64,000 nucleotides of DNA from JAGXRK01 sp963714415 (GCA_963714415.1 CAVQOL010000003.1:186001-250000), one strand, 5' to 3'; positions 17,528 to 27,243 are shown, numbered from the stretch's first letter. A program made the numbers and translations. The notes: generated by a model from the sequence alone, not told the origin.

Positions 17528-18932
17528 TCCTTTAGATATTGCTGTAATACTTCTTTTCTTTGCTGTACTAATCTTTATTGGATTTTATTCATCTAGAAAA
17601 ATTTCTTCTGCTGCAGAAGAGTACCTCTTATCGGGAAGAAATATCGGGTTAGTTCTTTTCATTCTTACCACAGTCTCAACCTGGTATGGTGGAATAATTG
17701 GAGTAGGGGAGTTCGGCTATCGTTACGGACTTCTTAGCTGGTTTACTCAGGGTTTTCCTTATTACATATTTGCTTTCTTGTTCGCAATATTCTTTGCAAA
17801 AAAAATCAGGAAAGCTTCTCTATTTACAATTCCGGATAAAATTGAATTGGAATACGGTAGGACAGGCAGGAATCATTGCCTCAATAATCGTTTTTGTTCT
17901 TGTATCTCCTGCACCATATCTTTTAATGGCAGCTAATCTTTTAGTCTTATCTTTTGAAATCGATATTATTCCCGCTTTATTGATTTCATTATTTCTTTCA
18001 ATTTCATATCTGATAAAAGGCGGTTTCAGATCAAATGTTTATGCAGATGCTTTTCAGTTCTTTGTAATGTTTGGTGGCTTTATTCTGATATTTTTTGTAT
18101 GCCTGACTAAATTATGGTGGATATGAATTCTTATCCGCTAATGTTCCTGAAACTCATCTAAAAGTTACAGGTGGAGCTTCGCCCGCATTTATTGTTGTGT
18201 GGTTTCTAATTGCTATGTGGACTTTTGCAGATCCGGGTTTTCATCAAAGGAGTTATGCAGCAAAATCGGGTTCTGTTGCAGTTAAAGGGATTTTGATTTC
18301 AATAATATTCTGGTTTCTATTTGATTTTCTAACCACTTCAACAGGATTATATGCAAAAGCCTTGCTCCCGGATTTGAAACAACCTATTTGGGCTTTTCCT
18401 ATGCTTGCAGAAAAGGTTCTGGCCCCTGGAATTAAGGGTATTTTCTATGCAGCACTTTTTGCTACAATTTTATCAACCCTGAATAGCTTCTTCTTTCTAA
18501 GTGCTACAACTATTAGCAGGGATTTAATATTCAAACTTAAAAAAGAGAAAAACGATGCTAAGTTAAAGTATTATACGGTGTTAGGTCTTGTTATCTCAGG
18601 AATTTTATCTTCTTTATTAGCTTTCTTTATTCCATCAGTAATTGAGATATGGTATACAATCGGTTCGCTTTTTATTCCTGGAATTATTATTCCGGTTGTT
18701 AGTGCTTACTATACAAGATTGAAAATTGCTAATAGTTTTATTGTTGCTGAAATGGCTCTTTCATTGGGAGCAAGTTTGATGTGGTTGATTATTAGAAGTA
18801 ATCATTGCAGAAGAATCAAATTTATATATTATTGAACCTATGTTGGTTGGAATCTTGATAGCAGTTTTAATTCATGGATTTGGATTGTTCGTTCTTTTTC
18901 TTGATAAGAGAAAAAATAATAGCTCCGGTTAA
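17514..18932 (+). CDS. Sodium:solute symporter (SSS) family transporter, predicted thiamine transporter (frameshifted three times)
   Basis: The reconstructed product of about 470 residues is a multi-helix SSS-family protein, beginning MISFSPLDIAVILLFFAVLIF with the typical GRNIGLVLFILTTVSTWYGG segment. The frame is broken at three places, each by one extra base: about 17862 (restoring 'EYGRQAGIIAS'), 18112 ('CLTKYGGYEF') and 18803 ('RSNIAEESNLYI'). The frame then runs on to TAA at 18930-18932. Because it overlaps thiamine pyrophosphokinase and belongs to the riboswitch locus, I infer inner-membrane thiamine import; SSS transporters under THI-box control have been predicted before. Its C-terminal codons overlap the converging terC gene by 66 bases. 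Confidence 0.82.
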
Positions 18933-19806
18933 AATTGATAAAATTACTATTAGTGATACTTCTGTAGGAATCTTATACCAATCCGAAATCAGCATTTTAA
19001 TTCCAACATAAAACAATACAAGCGCAACTCCATACTTTAGATATAAGAATAGATCAACTAATCCGGCAAGCGCAAAGTATAAAGCTCTAAGCCCTAGAAT
19101 CGCAAAAATATTGGATGTTATTATAATGAATGTATCTCTTGTAATTGCAATAATTGCAGGTATAGAATCAACGGCAAAAACTATATCTGAGGATTCAATC
19201 AGCATCAATGTTAGAAACATTGTGGTAATATATTTTTTACCATCTTTTTTAATAAAGAATTTTTTACCTCTGTATTTTGCATCGAGGTTGAAGTATGTGG
19301 TGAAGAACTTAATAAGCCAGTTATTTTCCACATCGATTTTTTGTTCACCACCGAAAGCCATTTTATAAGCCGCGTAAATAAGTATTAATCCAAAAATATA
19401 AATAATTGGATGAAAGATATTTAGTAACGCTACACCGGCGAGGATAAAAAATATTCTGAAAACTATAGCCCCTATAATTCCCCATTTAAGTATATGAGGT
19501 TGATTTACTGAAGGTACATCCATCACGCTGAAGATCATTAAAAATACGAACAGGTTGTCAACTGATAAGTGATTTTTCAATTATATAACCTGTTAAAAAT
19601 TCCAGAGCTTTCTGATGACCCTGATCAAGATAGAAGTATAGGAAAATGTTAAAGATAAGAGCGGTAAGAATCCATACACCGCTCCACATAAGACTTGCTT
19701 TTAATGTAATTTTTCCTCTGCGATGGTCGGTTACATAAAGATCAACAAAAAAAAGTAATGCAACAACAGCAGCGAAAATTATCCAAAAGGTTATTTCAGA
19801 AACCAA
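18867..19806 (-). CDS. TerC-family integral membrane protein (frameshifted)
   Basis: The full product of about 312 residues matches TerC/Alx proteins: N-terminal VDLYVTDHRRG, the conserved SLSVDNLFVFLMIFSVM, MLIESSDIVFAVDSIPAI and FAILGLRALYF, with about nine membrane helices. TerC proteins are linked to metal (manganese) export and tellurite resistance, and the acidic residues in the helices are conserved here. One extra base at about 19566 interrupts the frame between 'GYIIEKSL' and 'SVDNLF'. The gene follows pyruvoyl arginine decarboxylase in the same direction after about 16 bases and starts with TTG. Function beyond the family is not deducible. Confidence 0.87.
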
Positions 19807-19822
19807 TAAGTTATCTTTTCAG

Positions 19823-20368
19823 TTAAGGTAAAAATATTGCACAGGCAATTACTGTTGTCCACAGTCCATTCTTATCGCCCTCAGCAGACTGAGTGACATT
19901 AAATGAGCGCACAATTTTTCCTGACATTTTATAAATGTTTTCTCTTTCGCTCCAATCAGTTTCTGAATCGAATTCAACTCCCAATGTAGTTGCAAGCATA
20001 GTAGCCGCAAGATCTTCAGCATACTCGCCGCAAATTTTTTCTGTTTCACCATAGGGGTGATGCTCTGAAAGATAACCATAAGCGTTGTTGTCTGCAGGAA
20101 GTGCAACACCAATTGATGCAGCAATTAATCTGTTAGGTTCATTTGTAGAGTTTCTTGCCATTACACAATGAGTAATCTGACCTGGAGTAATGTATTTCAA
20201 ACCTTCTTCAACCGAAATTCTTTTACAGCCAATAGGAAAAATACTACTGACTGAAACTAAGTTGCATATCTCAATTTTTGCACTTCTTAACGCAAGCTCA
20301 AATGAACTGAGATATTCTTTATGTCGACCCACACCCTTGGTGAAGAAGACTTTGGTTGGTAAATACAA
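19823..20368 (-). CDS. pdaD: Pyruvoyl-dependent arginine decarboxylase
   Basis: The product converts arginine to agmatine, the first step of polyamine synthesis, with a covalent pyruvoyl group. The pro-enzyme self-cleavage site VSVSSIFPIGCKRI (residues about 38-51) is intact; by family knowledge, cleavage falls between the two serines and the second becomes the pyruvoyl. GVALPADNNAYGYLSEHH further on is typical. Length is 181 residues, slightly above archaeal enzymes. The TTG start is supported by an AGGAAGGA ribosome-binding site overlapping the end of tyrS, only 13 bases upstream. Confidence 0.92.
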   Translation of the reverse strand: MYLPTKVFFTKGVGRHKEYLSSFELALRSAKIEICNLVSVSSIFPIGCKRISVEEGLKYITPGQITHCVMARNSTNEPNRLIAASIGVALPADNNAYGYLSEHHPYGETEKICGEYAEDLAATMLATTLGVEFDSETDWSERENIYKMSGKIVRSFNVTQSAEGDKNGLWTTVIACAIFLP

Positions 20369-20381
20369 CTTCTTATCCTTC

Positions 20382-21602
20382 CTAAATTAATTTAACAAAC
20401 TTCCTCTTGCCAACTTTCAAAATCATTCCATTTTTGATTTTAATTGATTGTAGAGGATCATTTATTTTTTCTCCGTCTAATGAAACGCCGCCCTGAGTTA
20501 CTAATCTTCGTGCTTCTCCTTTTGACGGAGCGAAATTTACTAAAACTATTAGTTCTAAAATATTTATTTCTTTGTCTTCTTTAATTTTAAATTCCGGAAT
20601 TTCATCCGGAAGACCTTTATTGATAAAAATTCTGTCAAACTCTTCTTCTGCTGTTTTTGCCGCTTCCTCAGTGTGATACATAGTAACTAGAGTTTTGGCT
20701 AGTTCACGTTTCAGATCTCGTGGATTAGTTTTTCCGTCATTTAATAAATTCTGAATTTCTTCTAGCCGCTGATTTGAAACATCTGTACTTAAAACATAAT
20801 AAGTATAAATCAGATTGTCCGGAATCGATAATGTTCTACCAAAAATTTGCGATGGCGGATCGGAAATCCCTATATAATTATCCAGAGATTTGCTCATTTT
20901 CTCAACACCGTCAGTACCAACAAGAAGCGGCATTGTAAGAATAACCTGCGGTTCCATTCCAAACTCACGTTGAATGTCTCTTCCGACTAATAAATTAAAC
21001 TTCTGATCTGTTCCGCCTAATTCCACATCGCTGTGAATTGCTACGGAATCCATTGCTTGGGCAAGAGGATACAAAAATTCATGAACACTTATCGGTTCGC
21101 CGCCTTTGAATCTTTTTGTAAAGTCATCGCGTTCAATCATTCTTGCAACAGTATATTTGGAAGAAAGCATTATCACATCTTCGAAATTCATTTTGCTAAG
21201 CCATTCGGAGTTATAAACAATTTTAGTTTTATCTTTATCTAAAATTTTTGATGCCTGTTGAAAATAACTTTCACCATTTATTTTTGTCTGCTCCAGAGTA
21301 AGTGCAGGACGTGTTGAATTTCTTCCCGATGGATCACCAATCATACCAGTGAAATCACCAACGATAAGAATTGCCTGATGACCAAGCTTTTGAAACTGTG
21401 CCAATTTCTTCAAGACTACTGCATGTCCGATATGCAGATCAGGGCGGCTTGGGTCGCAGCCAAGTTTTATATTAAGCGGTTTATTTTCTTTTAACGATCT
21501 TTCGATTTTTTTAACGAGTTCATCTTCAGGAATTATCTCAACAGCACCGCGTTTGATAATATCCATCTGCTCGTTCAGAGTAGGAAATAAATTTTTCATC
21601 AT
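20382..21602 (-). CDS. tyrS: Tyrosyl-tRNA synthetase
   Basis: The enzyme charges tRNA-Tyr. The class I signatures are clear: PDLHIGHAVVL (HIGH) and VEKMSKSLDNYIG (KMSKS). VGDFTGMIGDPSGR and ELGGTDQKFNLLVGRD contribute to the active site. An S4 RNA-binding domain ends the protein (FAPSKGEARRLVTQGGVSLDGEKI). I prefer the methionine pair at 21602/21599 (MMKNLFPTL) as start, giving about 406 residues. A longer frame reaching 21677 adds cysteine-rich residues encoded by an intergenic repeat. It precedes pdaD. Confidence 0.95.
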   Translation of the reverse strand: MMKNLFPTLNEQMDIIKRGAVEIIPEDELVKKIERSLKENKPLNIKLGCDPSRPDLHIGHAVVLKKLAQFQKLGHQAILIVGDFTGMIGDPSGRNSTRPALTLEQTKINGESYFQQASKILDKDKTKIVYNSEWLSKMNFEDVIMLSSKYTVARMIERDDFTKRFKGGEPISVHEFLYPLAQAMDSVAIHSDVELGGTDQKFNLLVGRDIQREFGMEPQVILTMPLLVGTDGVEKMSKSLDNYIGISDPPSQIFGRTLSIPDNLIYTYYVLSTDVSNQRLEEIQNLLNDGKTNPRDLKRELAKTLVTMYHTEEAAKTAEEEFDRIFINKGLPDEIPEFKIKEDKEINILELIVLVNFAPSKGEARRLVTQGGVSLDGEKINDPLQSIKIKNGMILKVGKRKFVKLI

Positions 21603-21649
21603 TTTTTTAATTTGTTCAATGTTTTTAATATCTGACCCAGTCACTTCTT

Positions 21650-21706
21650 TTTTACCACATAGGCACATTAGAAACACATAGTCTTTAACTATGTTTCTAT
21701 GTGGTT
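21650..21706. repeat. Hairpin repeat ('ACCACATAG...CTATGTGGT')
   Basis: The outer arms ACCACATAG and CTATGTGGT enclose an inner pair, GAAACACATAG / CTATGTTTC. The element lies between smpB and tyrS. It resembles dispersed 'cacatagaaacatag' intergenic repeats rather than a normal terminator, because in the smpB direction it is not followed by T residues. Confidence 0.55.
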
Positions 21707-21751
21707 AATTTTTTCAAACAATTATTATTAAGAATACAATCTTTAAATCTT

Positions 21752-22210
21752 TCAATATTTAAATCTTCTTTCCTGATCACGCTGTAAATCTTTCTTAGCA
21801 ATTGATTCCCGTTTGTCATAAACTTTCTTTCCTTTAGCCAGTGCTAATTCAACTTTTACTTTGCCATTCTTAAAATATAATCTTAAAGGAACAAGAGTTA
21901 AGCCTTTTTCTTTCGTTTTACCAATCAGCTTTCTTATCTCACTCCTGTTCATCAAAAGCTTACGGTCACGTGTTGGAACGTGATTATTTATATTTCCCTG
22001 AGTGTATTCGCTAATGTGAGCACTCATAAGCCAGACTTCATTATTTTTTACCGTTGCATAGCTGTCAACAAGATTTGCTTTACCTTGCCGCAGCGCTTTT
22101 ACTTCCGTTCCGACAAGGACAATACCTGCTTCAAAAGTTTGAATAATTGCGTATTCGTGTCTTGCTTTACGGTTTACCGTAATATTTTTTTCTTCGTCTT
22201 GCTTTGCCAT
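21752..22210 (-). CDS. smpB: SsrA-binding protein SmpB
   Basis: SmpB binds tmRNA and delivers it to stalled ribosomes for trans-translation. The product has NRKARHEYAIIQTFEAGIVLVGTEVKALR-type N-terminal sequence, GKANLVDSYATVKNNEVWLMSAHISEY, and a basic C-terminal tail ending KKDLQRDQERRFKY. It is about 152 residues from the ATG at 22210 (MAKQDEEKN), a better start than the TTG-type codon seven codons upstream. The tmRNA gene itself was not seen nearby. Confidence 0.95.
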   Translation of the reverse strand: MAKQDEEKNITVNRKARHEYAIIQTFEAGIVLVGTEVKALRQGKANLVDSYATVKNNEVWLMSAHISEYTQGNINNHVPTRDRKLLMNRSEIRKLIGKTKEKGLTLVPLRLYFKNGKVKVELALAKGKKVYDKRESIAKKDLQRDQERRFKY

Positions 22211-22421
22211 TTTCTTGAAATTGGAAATCAAAAATTAACTTAAATGTTGTAAAATGCAAGGAAAGGAAAATGTTAATTTACAGGAAGGATATTAAAGTTA
22301 TACTCAAGGCATACTAATGTGTCTCAGGAATTGTTATGTAAAACAAATCAAAGTAAGAGAAGAAAAATATCAACTAATGCGAGATTGATTTGTCAATAAT
22401 TGGTTATCCAAGTATTTTTCT

Positions 22422-22838
22422 TTAATCTGAATCTCTACTTAAAACTGAAATAGTCATTATTCCAAGAATTGTGCCCCAGGGTATGGAAATAAGATTCAGA
22501 ATAGCAATCGCATAACTGAATATTCTGTACTTTTGTTTTTTGAGAAATCCTGCTGAAATAATTATTAGAATTCCTACAACGAACGCAATCATAAAAACTA
22601 CTATAGCAATATAAAATATTAGTTTTATTATCATCGGATCAAATTGATTCACTGCACTATAAGTTTCAAAAGGAATATTGTGGAAAATCTTTTCTAGAAA
22701 ATAAGAAATGAAAACAAACTGCAACAGCATAATTATTGAATAAAATAGAACGATCCCTCCATAAATATAATGGAAAAGACTCAGCAGTCTTAAGTGTTCA
22801 TTATCAATAATATCAGTTTTTAATTTTATCTCTTCCAT
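22422..22838 (-). CDS. Small multi-pass membrane protein of unknown function
   Basis: I place the start at the ATG at 22838 because an AGGAG ribosome-binding site lies seven bases before it; an upstream in-frame start has none. The 138-residue product has four predicted membrane helices (around residues 25-50, 65-95, 95-110 and 115-135) after a short charged N-terminus. It resembles small DUF4064-type four-helix proteins in shape, but I cannot assign it. It faces away from the amylase gene. Confidence 0.65.
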   Translation of the reverse strand: MEEIKLKTDIIDNEHLRLLSLFHYIYGGIVLFYSIIMLLQFVFISYFLEKIFHNIPFETYSAVNQFDPMIIKLIFYIAIVVFMIAFVVGILIIISAGFLKKQKYRIFSYAIAILNLISIPWGTILGIMTISVLSRDSD

Positions 22839-23017
22839 TTGTACTCTCCTGAATTTTATTATGATCAATAAAATGCTAACTTAATGTAAAGAATAATTCG
22901 CAAAAAAAATAAATTTCAGAATATTTTTTCGTTTATTATGGTCTGTCAGAACTATTTCAAAATTACATTTGTTTAGCTATTTTTAACCTAATTTTACAAT
23001 AAAATAAATACTGCATT

Positions 23018-24870
23018 TTGAAAAAAGCACTCTATATTTCTATCTTTTCTTTCATTACTTTAACTGTAATCCCTACATCATTTGCACAGGATTTGCTAAT
23101 CGACAAAATCGAACCTCCAAACTGGTGGATTGGTATGAAGTGGAATACACTTCAATTGATGATTTACGGGAAAGAACTTTCGGATATAACTGTAGAATCA
23201 AAAGATAAGCGAATTGAAATAGTTGAAGTTCATAAGATTGAAAATTCTAACTATGCTTTTGTGGATATAATCGTTCCTTCAGATATCCAGGAAGGTGAAT
23301 ATGAGTTTATTGTTAAAAATATGTCAGGCAAAACATCATTTAAATATTTATTGAAAGCAACGGGAGAATAATCCGGAACTTCATAAAGGATTTTCAAACA
23401 AAGATGTTGTATATCTGATAATGGCGGACAGGTTCTGTGATGGAAATCCTGATAATAATACTATCGGTGATTCACTGGACAATTACACATCAAAAGATCT
23501 TGACGGAAGAAAAGGCGGCGATATTGAGGGTATCATTTCAAAGCTGGATTATTTAAAAGAACTTGGTGTAACTACGATATGGGTAACTCCGATTCTCGAA
23601 AACAATATGTATATGAGTTATCACGGTTATGCAGCAACAGATCTTTACAGGACTGATCCTCGTTTCGGTTCAAATGAATTATATAAAAAGTTTGTTGAAG
23701 AAGCTCATTCAAGAAATTTAAAAGTAATATTGGACCACGTCAGTAATCATATCGGCATCAATCATCGCTGGATTAAAGATCTACCGATGGATGATTGGAT
23801 AAATGGCAAGCCTGAAAATCACAAATCTGCGAATCATAATAAGCTTTCATTCTTTGATATTCACAGCGACAGTATTGCGATGAGTGAAACCTGGGAAGGC
23901 TGGTTCACTAATTATATGCCCGATCTTAATCAGCGAAATCATTTCTTAAAAAACTATTTAATCCAGAATACTCTATGGTGGATTGAATACTCGGGAATTG
24001 ACGGTATCCGTGAGGACACTTATCCTTATGCAGATCAAAATTATTTATCTGAATGGGCAAAAGCTGTTTTTGATGAGTATCCGGAATTTAATATCGTAGG
24101 TGAAATTTGGACAGGCATTCCGGCTTTTCTTGCAGCATATCAGGGGAATAATAAATTTAACTCGGCAGTAAATTCGCACTTACCAAGTATAACTGATTTT
24201 GGATTAGCCGATGCACTCAGAAAATATCTGAGCGGTGAAAAAGGTTTAACTGAAATTTATGAAACAATCTCGCAGGATTTTTTATATTCTGATCCGTATA
24301 GTCTGCTCACTTTTTTTGATAATCACGATATCTCCCGAGGATTGTTTGTAGCAAAAGAAAATATTGAAAAATTTAAAATTGCTATCTCGATTTTGTTAAC
24401 AACAAGAGGAATTCCAAAGCTTTTTTATGGAACCGAAATTGGAATGGTAGGGGATGAGCACCACGGAAATATACGTTCACCATTTCCGGGAGGATTTGTG
24501 TGATGACTCTCTCAATGCATTTTCAAAAGAGGGAAGGAATCAGTTTCAGAATGAAATTTTTGATTATGTACAAGAGTTGTTGAAAATAAGAAAAGAATAT
24601 CCTGCTTTACAATCAGGCAAGCTTTTACATTTTTATCCGTTCGATGATCAGTATATTTACTTCCGGATTTTGGATGATCAGAAAATTATGATTGTGGTTA
24701 ATAATAAAGATGAAGAAAGAAGTATAGATTTCAATCACGTCAGGCATCTTGTTACTGAAGAAAATGAGTTGATAAATTTAAAATCTGGTGAAAAGATAAA
24801 GTTTCAGTGTGGTGATGCACTGAAGATTAGAGCTAAAAGTACTGAATTGTTTTTAGTTGAATCGCAATAG
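23018..24870 (+). CDS. Secreted GH13 alpha-amylase/cyclomaltodextrinase (frameshifted twice)
   Basis: The product of about 617 residues has a signal peptide (MKKALYISIFSFITLTVIPTSFAQ, TTG start), an N-terminal immunoglobulin-like domain of cyclomaltodextrinases (EPPNWWIGMKWNTLQLMIYG) and a GH13 barrel: VYLIMADRFCDGN, YHGYAATD, VILDHVSNH, GIREDTYPY (catalytic Asp normally follows Arg), IVGEIW (acid Glu) and FFDNHD. One extra base at about 23363 and another at about 24501 break the frame; without them the sequence reads continuously to 24870. It likely hydrolyses maltodextrins in the periplasm or outside. In GIREDTYPY, the residue aligned with the nucleophile is E-D rather than the usual V-D; alignment would settle the exact register. 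Confidence 0.85.
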
Positions 24871-24899
24871 AACACTGATAGCACGGATATTCACAGATC
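24871..24899. repeat. Dispersed repeat fragment ('aacactgatagcacggat')
   Basis: The sequence immediately after the amylase stop codon matches, from memory, a common intergenic repeat phrase of the form 'aacac(t/a)gata(g/a)cacggatattcacagat'. No function is proposed. A search for further copies in the genome would confirm it. Confidence 0.4.
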
Positions 24900-24938
24900 A
24901 AAATTTGAAAAATAAAATATTAAAAAAGGTATAACTAT

Positions 24939-26210
24939 ATGTTAGAAATGCAGAAAAAATTAAACAAACCCTTCTATGCATTGCTAAGTCTTCCTGCAAC
25001 CGCAATGGGATTTGCATTATCGATTCAAATAGCAGCGTTAAGCTGGTTAATGCGCACACAATATAATCTCGATCTTCACGAAATCGGTTTTGTATGGGCT
25101 GCCGGTCCTCTTGCAGGAATTATCGGTCAACCGATTGTCGGCTTGATTAGTGACAATGTATGGTTCTGGAATGGAAGACGCAGACCATTCATTTTAATCG
25201 GTGGTGCACTTGCTGCTTTGATGTTATTCGCTTTACCAAATATCGGTGCAATAAATGACTTTTTCGGAATTGGTAATATTATCATTGTGGCTGTTGTCGT
25301 TGCTCTAACGCTAGATCTTGCGATTAACATTTCTTTTAATCCAACCCGTTCAATAATAGCAGACGTAACGCCGGAAGGAGTTCCAAGAACCAAAGGTTAT
25401 ACCTGGATGCAGACAGTTTCAGGATCATTCGGTGTTCTTGCTTATGCAGTCGGTGCAATTTTCGGAAATTACTTTTTAATCTACTCCGGTGTATTCCTTG
25501 TATTTGCATTCTCAATTGTTCCAATGTTTTTTATAAAAGAGCCAAGAGAGTTAAAATCTGTTTTAGCTGAGGACCAAAAAGAAGAAGCATCTAAGACAGA
25601 CTGGAATCAGTTCTTAAAATTATTATTTGCACATTCATTTTCGTGGATAGGCGTTCAAACAATGTTTGTTTATATGATTGGATATGTTGAGCAAAAATTA
25701 AATCCTGTTTCTGATGATCAAATCGGAATGATATTAGCAATTTCATTTCTTGTGCTTAATGCAGTTGGAGCTTTACTTCCTGCATTTGTTCTTGAGCCTG
25801 TAACTGAAAAAATCGGAAGAGTGAAAACGCACATAGTTTGTCTGTTTGTAATGTCGGCTGGTTATTTTGGAATTGTCTTATTCGGATATTCCTCTTTTAT
25901 CGTTTGGGCAATGATGGCTGTTGCCGGGGTTGGTTGGGCTGCTATTGTCAGTTTACCTTTTGCAATTATGTCCGAGAAAGTAAATAAAGACAGAATGGGA
26001 TTATTTATGGGAATATTTAATCTCTCTGTTGTTCTTCCGCAGTTATTCGTTAGCCTTGGTCTGGGAATTTTCATTCAGAATGCAGAAGACAAAAATTTAA
26101 TATTTATTATCAGTGCTGTATCTCTTGCTATCTCTGCTTTGCTATGGTTTATGGTTAAGGAAAGTAAAGCTGTTGAAAAATCAATCAAAGTTCAGAGTTC
26201 AGGACATTAA
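24939..26210 (+). CDS. MFS sugar transporter, SLC45/GPH-like
   Basis: The 423-residue product has about twelve membrane helices and the SLC45/sucrose-type signatures: LPATAMGFALSIQIAALSW in helix 1, VWAAGPLAGIIGQPIVGLISD, and NGRRRPFILIG in the first loop. Members import sucrose, maltose or maltodextrins with protons. Its place directly after the GH13 gene suggests uptake of the released oligosaccharides. No SusC/SusD pair is present, so outer-membrane entry is not explained here. The ATG at 24939 is used, though the one at 24948 is also possible. Confidence 0.85.
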   Translation: MLEMQKKLNKPFYALLSLPATAMGFALSIQIAALSWLMRTQYNLDLHEIGFVWAAGPLAGIIGQPIVGLISDNVWFWNGRRRPFILIGGALAALMLFALPNIGAINDFFGIGNIIIVAVVVALTLDLAINISFNPTRSIIADVTPEGVPRTKGYTWMQTVSGSFGVLAYAVGAIFGNYFLIYSGVFLVFAFSIVPMFFIKEPRELKSVLAEDQKEEASKTDWNQFLKLLFAHSFSWIGVQTMFVYMIGYVEQKLNPVSDDQIGMILAISFLVLNAVGALLPAFVLEPVTEKIGRVKTHIVCLFVMSAGYFGIVLFGYSSFIVWAMMAVAGVGWAAIVSLPFAIMSEKVNKDRMGLFMGIFNLSVVLPQLFVSLGLGIFIQNAEDKNLIFIISAVSLAISALLWFMVKESKAVEKSIKVQSSGH

Positions 26211-26260
26211 TTTTTGTAATATCTTTAGCCCTATTAAGATTTATGCAATTGAATTAACGT

Positions 26261-27103
26261 ATGCTTTACATTTTACTTACTATACTATGCTCATCTTCAA
26301 TTGCATTGATCTTAAAATATAATGCCACAAGAAAAAATCAGCCTGTAGTGATGTTAATGGGAAATTATTTTATAGCAAGCATAATTTCCGCAATAATGAT
26401 TTTTATTAAAGGGAATGCTGAATATTCAAATGAGGCTTTATTATATGGTCTGATTCTTGGTCCAATGTTTATCGGTTCATTTTTTATTTTTGCTAAGGCA
26501 GTCGAGTTTGCTGGAACTGCATTAGCTACGGTAAGTTCACGTCTTTCGGTTGTTATCCCTGTATTTCTAGTTGTAGTTTTTTTTGGCGAAATTCCAAATA
26601 CGCAAATCTACCTTGGATTTTCTCTTACAATTCTGACAATCATTTTATTTTATCTTTCATTAAATCATAAGAAGAACAAAGATGGTGATAAGAAAAAATA
26701 TTTATTTCTTATAGGTGTTCTTTTATTTATTGGTGTAAATGATTTTGCAATGAAGTTTTTCCAGCTTCTTAGAACATCGGGGGAAGAAAGCTTTTTTGTT
26801 TATATGATTTTCACTACTGCATTTATTGTAGGTGCAGTAGTAATTTTTACGAAAAAAATTAAGATTGAAAAATCAGAATTCTTAACAGGATTAGTTCTTG
26901 GAATACCAAATTATTTCAGTACTGTATTCTTACTCGCAGCATTAAGTACACTCCCGGCAATGATAGTCTATCCTGTAATAAATATAGGAGTGATAATGGT
27001 TACTACATTAGCTGCATACTTAATATTCAAAGAAAAATTAAATTATTTTGGAATTGCCGCGTTGATATTAGGCACTGTCGCCATTATCCTCTTAGGTATT
27101 TAG
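26261..27103 (+). CDS. EamA/DMT-superfamily transporter
   Basis: The 280-residue protein has ten predicted helices in two EamA halves (for example FFGEIPNTQIYLGFSLTILTIILFYLSL and FKEKLNYFGIAALILGTVAIILLG), the duplicated pattern of drug/metabolite transporters. The substrate cannot be told. It begins 50 bases after the sugar transporter gene. A long hairpin terminator follows its stop codon. Confidence 0.8.
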   Translation: MLYILLTILCSSSIALILKYNATRKNQPVVMLMGNYFIASIISAIMIFIKGNAEYSNEALLYGLILGPMFIGSFFIFAKAVEFAGTALATVSSRLSVVIPVFLVVVFFGEIPNTQIYLGFSLTILTIILFYLSLNHKKNKDGDKKKYLFLIGVLLFIGVNDFAMKFFQLLRTSGEESFFVYMIFTTAFIVGAVVIFTKKIKIEKSEFLTGLVLGIPNYFSTVFLLAALSTLPAMIVYPVINIGVIMVTTLAAYLIFKEKLNYFGIAALILGTVAIILLGI

Positions 27104-27205
27104 TTTTGAGTGAGCTGTCTGCTTTCCGGAGTCAGGAATTTATGAAATTTGGATTTCCACAATTTGACTTTTTGATTTTGTGAAATAAGATCGAGCACTA
27201 GGAGA

Positions 27206-27240
27206 AGAAGACACTCATTTAGAGTGTCTTCTTAATATTA
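27206..27240. terminator. Terminator hairpin between converging genes
   Basis: An 11-bp perfect stem AGAAGACACTC / GAGTGTCTTCT (27206-27216 with 27222-27232) with a five-base loop lies between the EamA gene (+) and the lipoprotein gene (-). On the plus strand an AT-rich tract follows; on the minus strand pyrimidine-rich sequence follows. It probably serves both transcripts. Confidence 0.7.
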
Positions 27241-27243
27241 TTT

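Noticed and set aside
17770..18835. Two further independent membrane-protein genes in the thiamine locus
   Set aside because: Both are continuing pieces of the one SSS transporter; single-base repairs join them and give normal helices.
21603..21677. N-terminal extension of tyrosyl-tRNA synthetase from 21677
   Set aside because: The added residues are cysteine-rich, come from the hairpin repeat, and have no counterpart in the family; MMKNLFPTL is the usual start.
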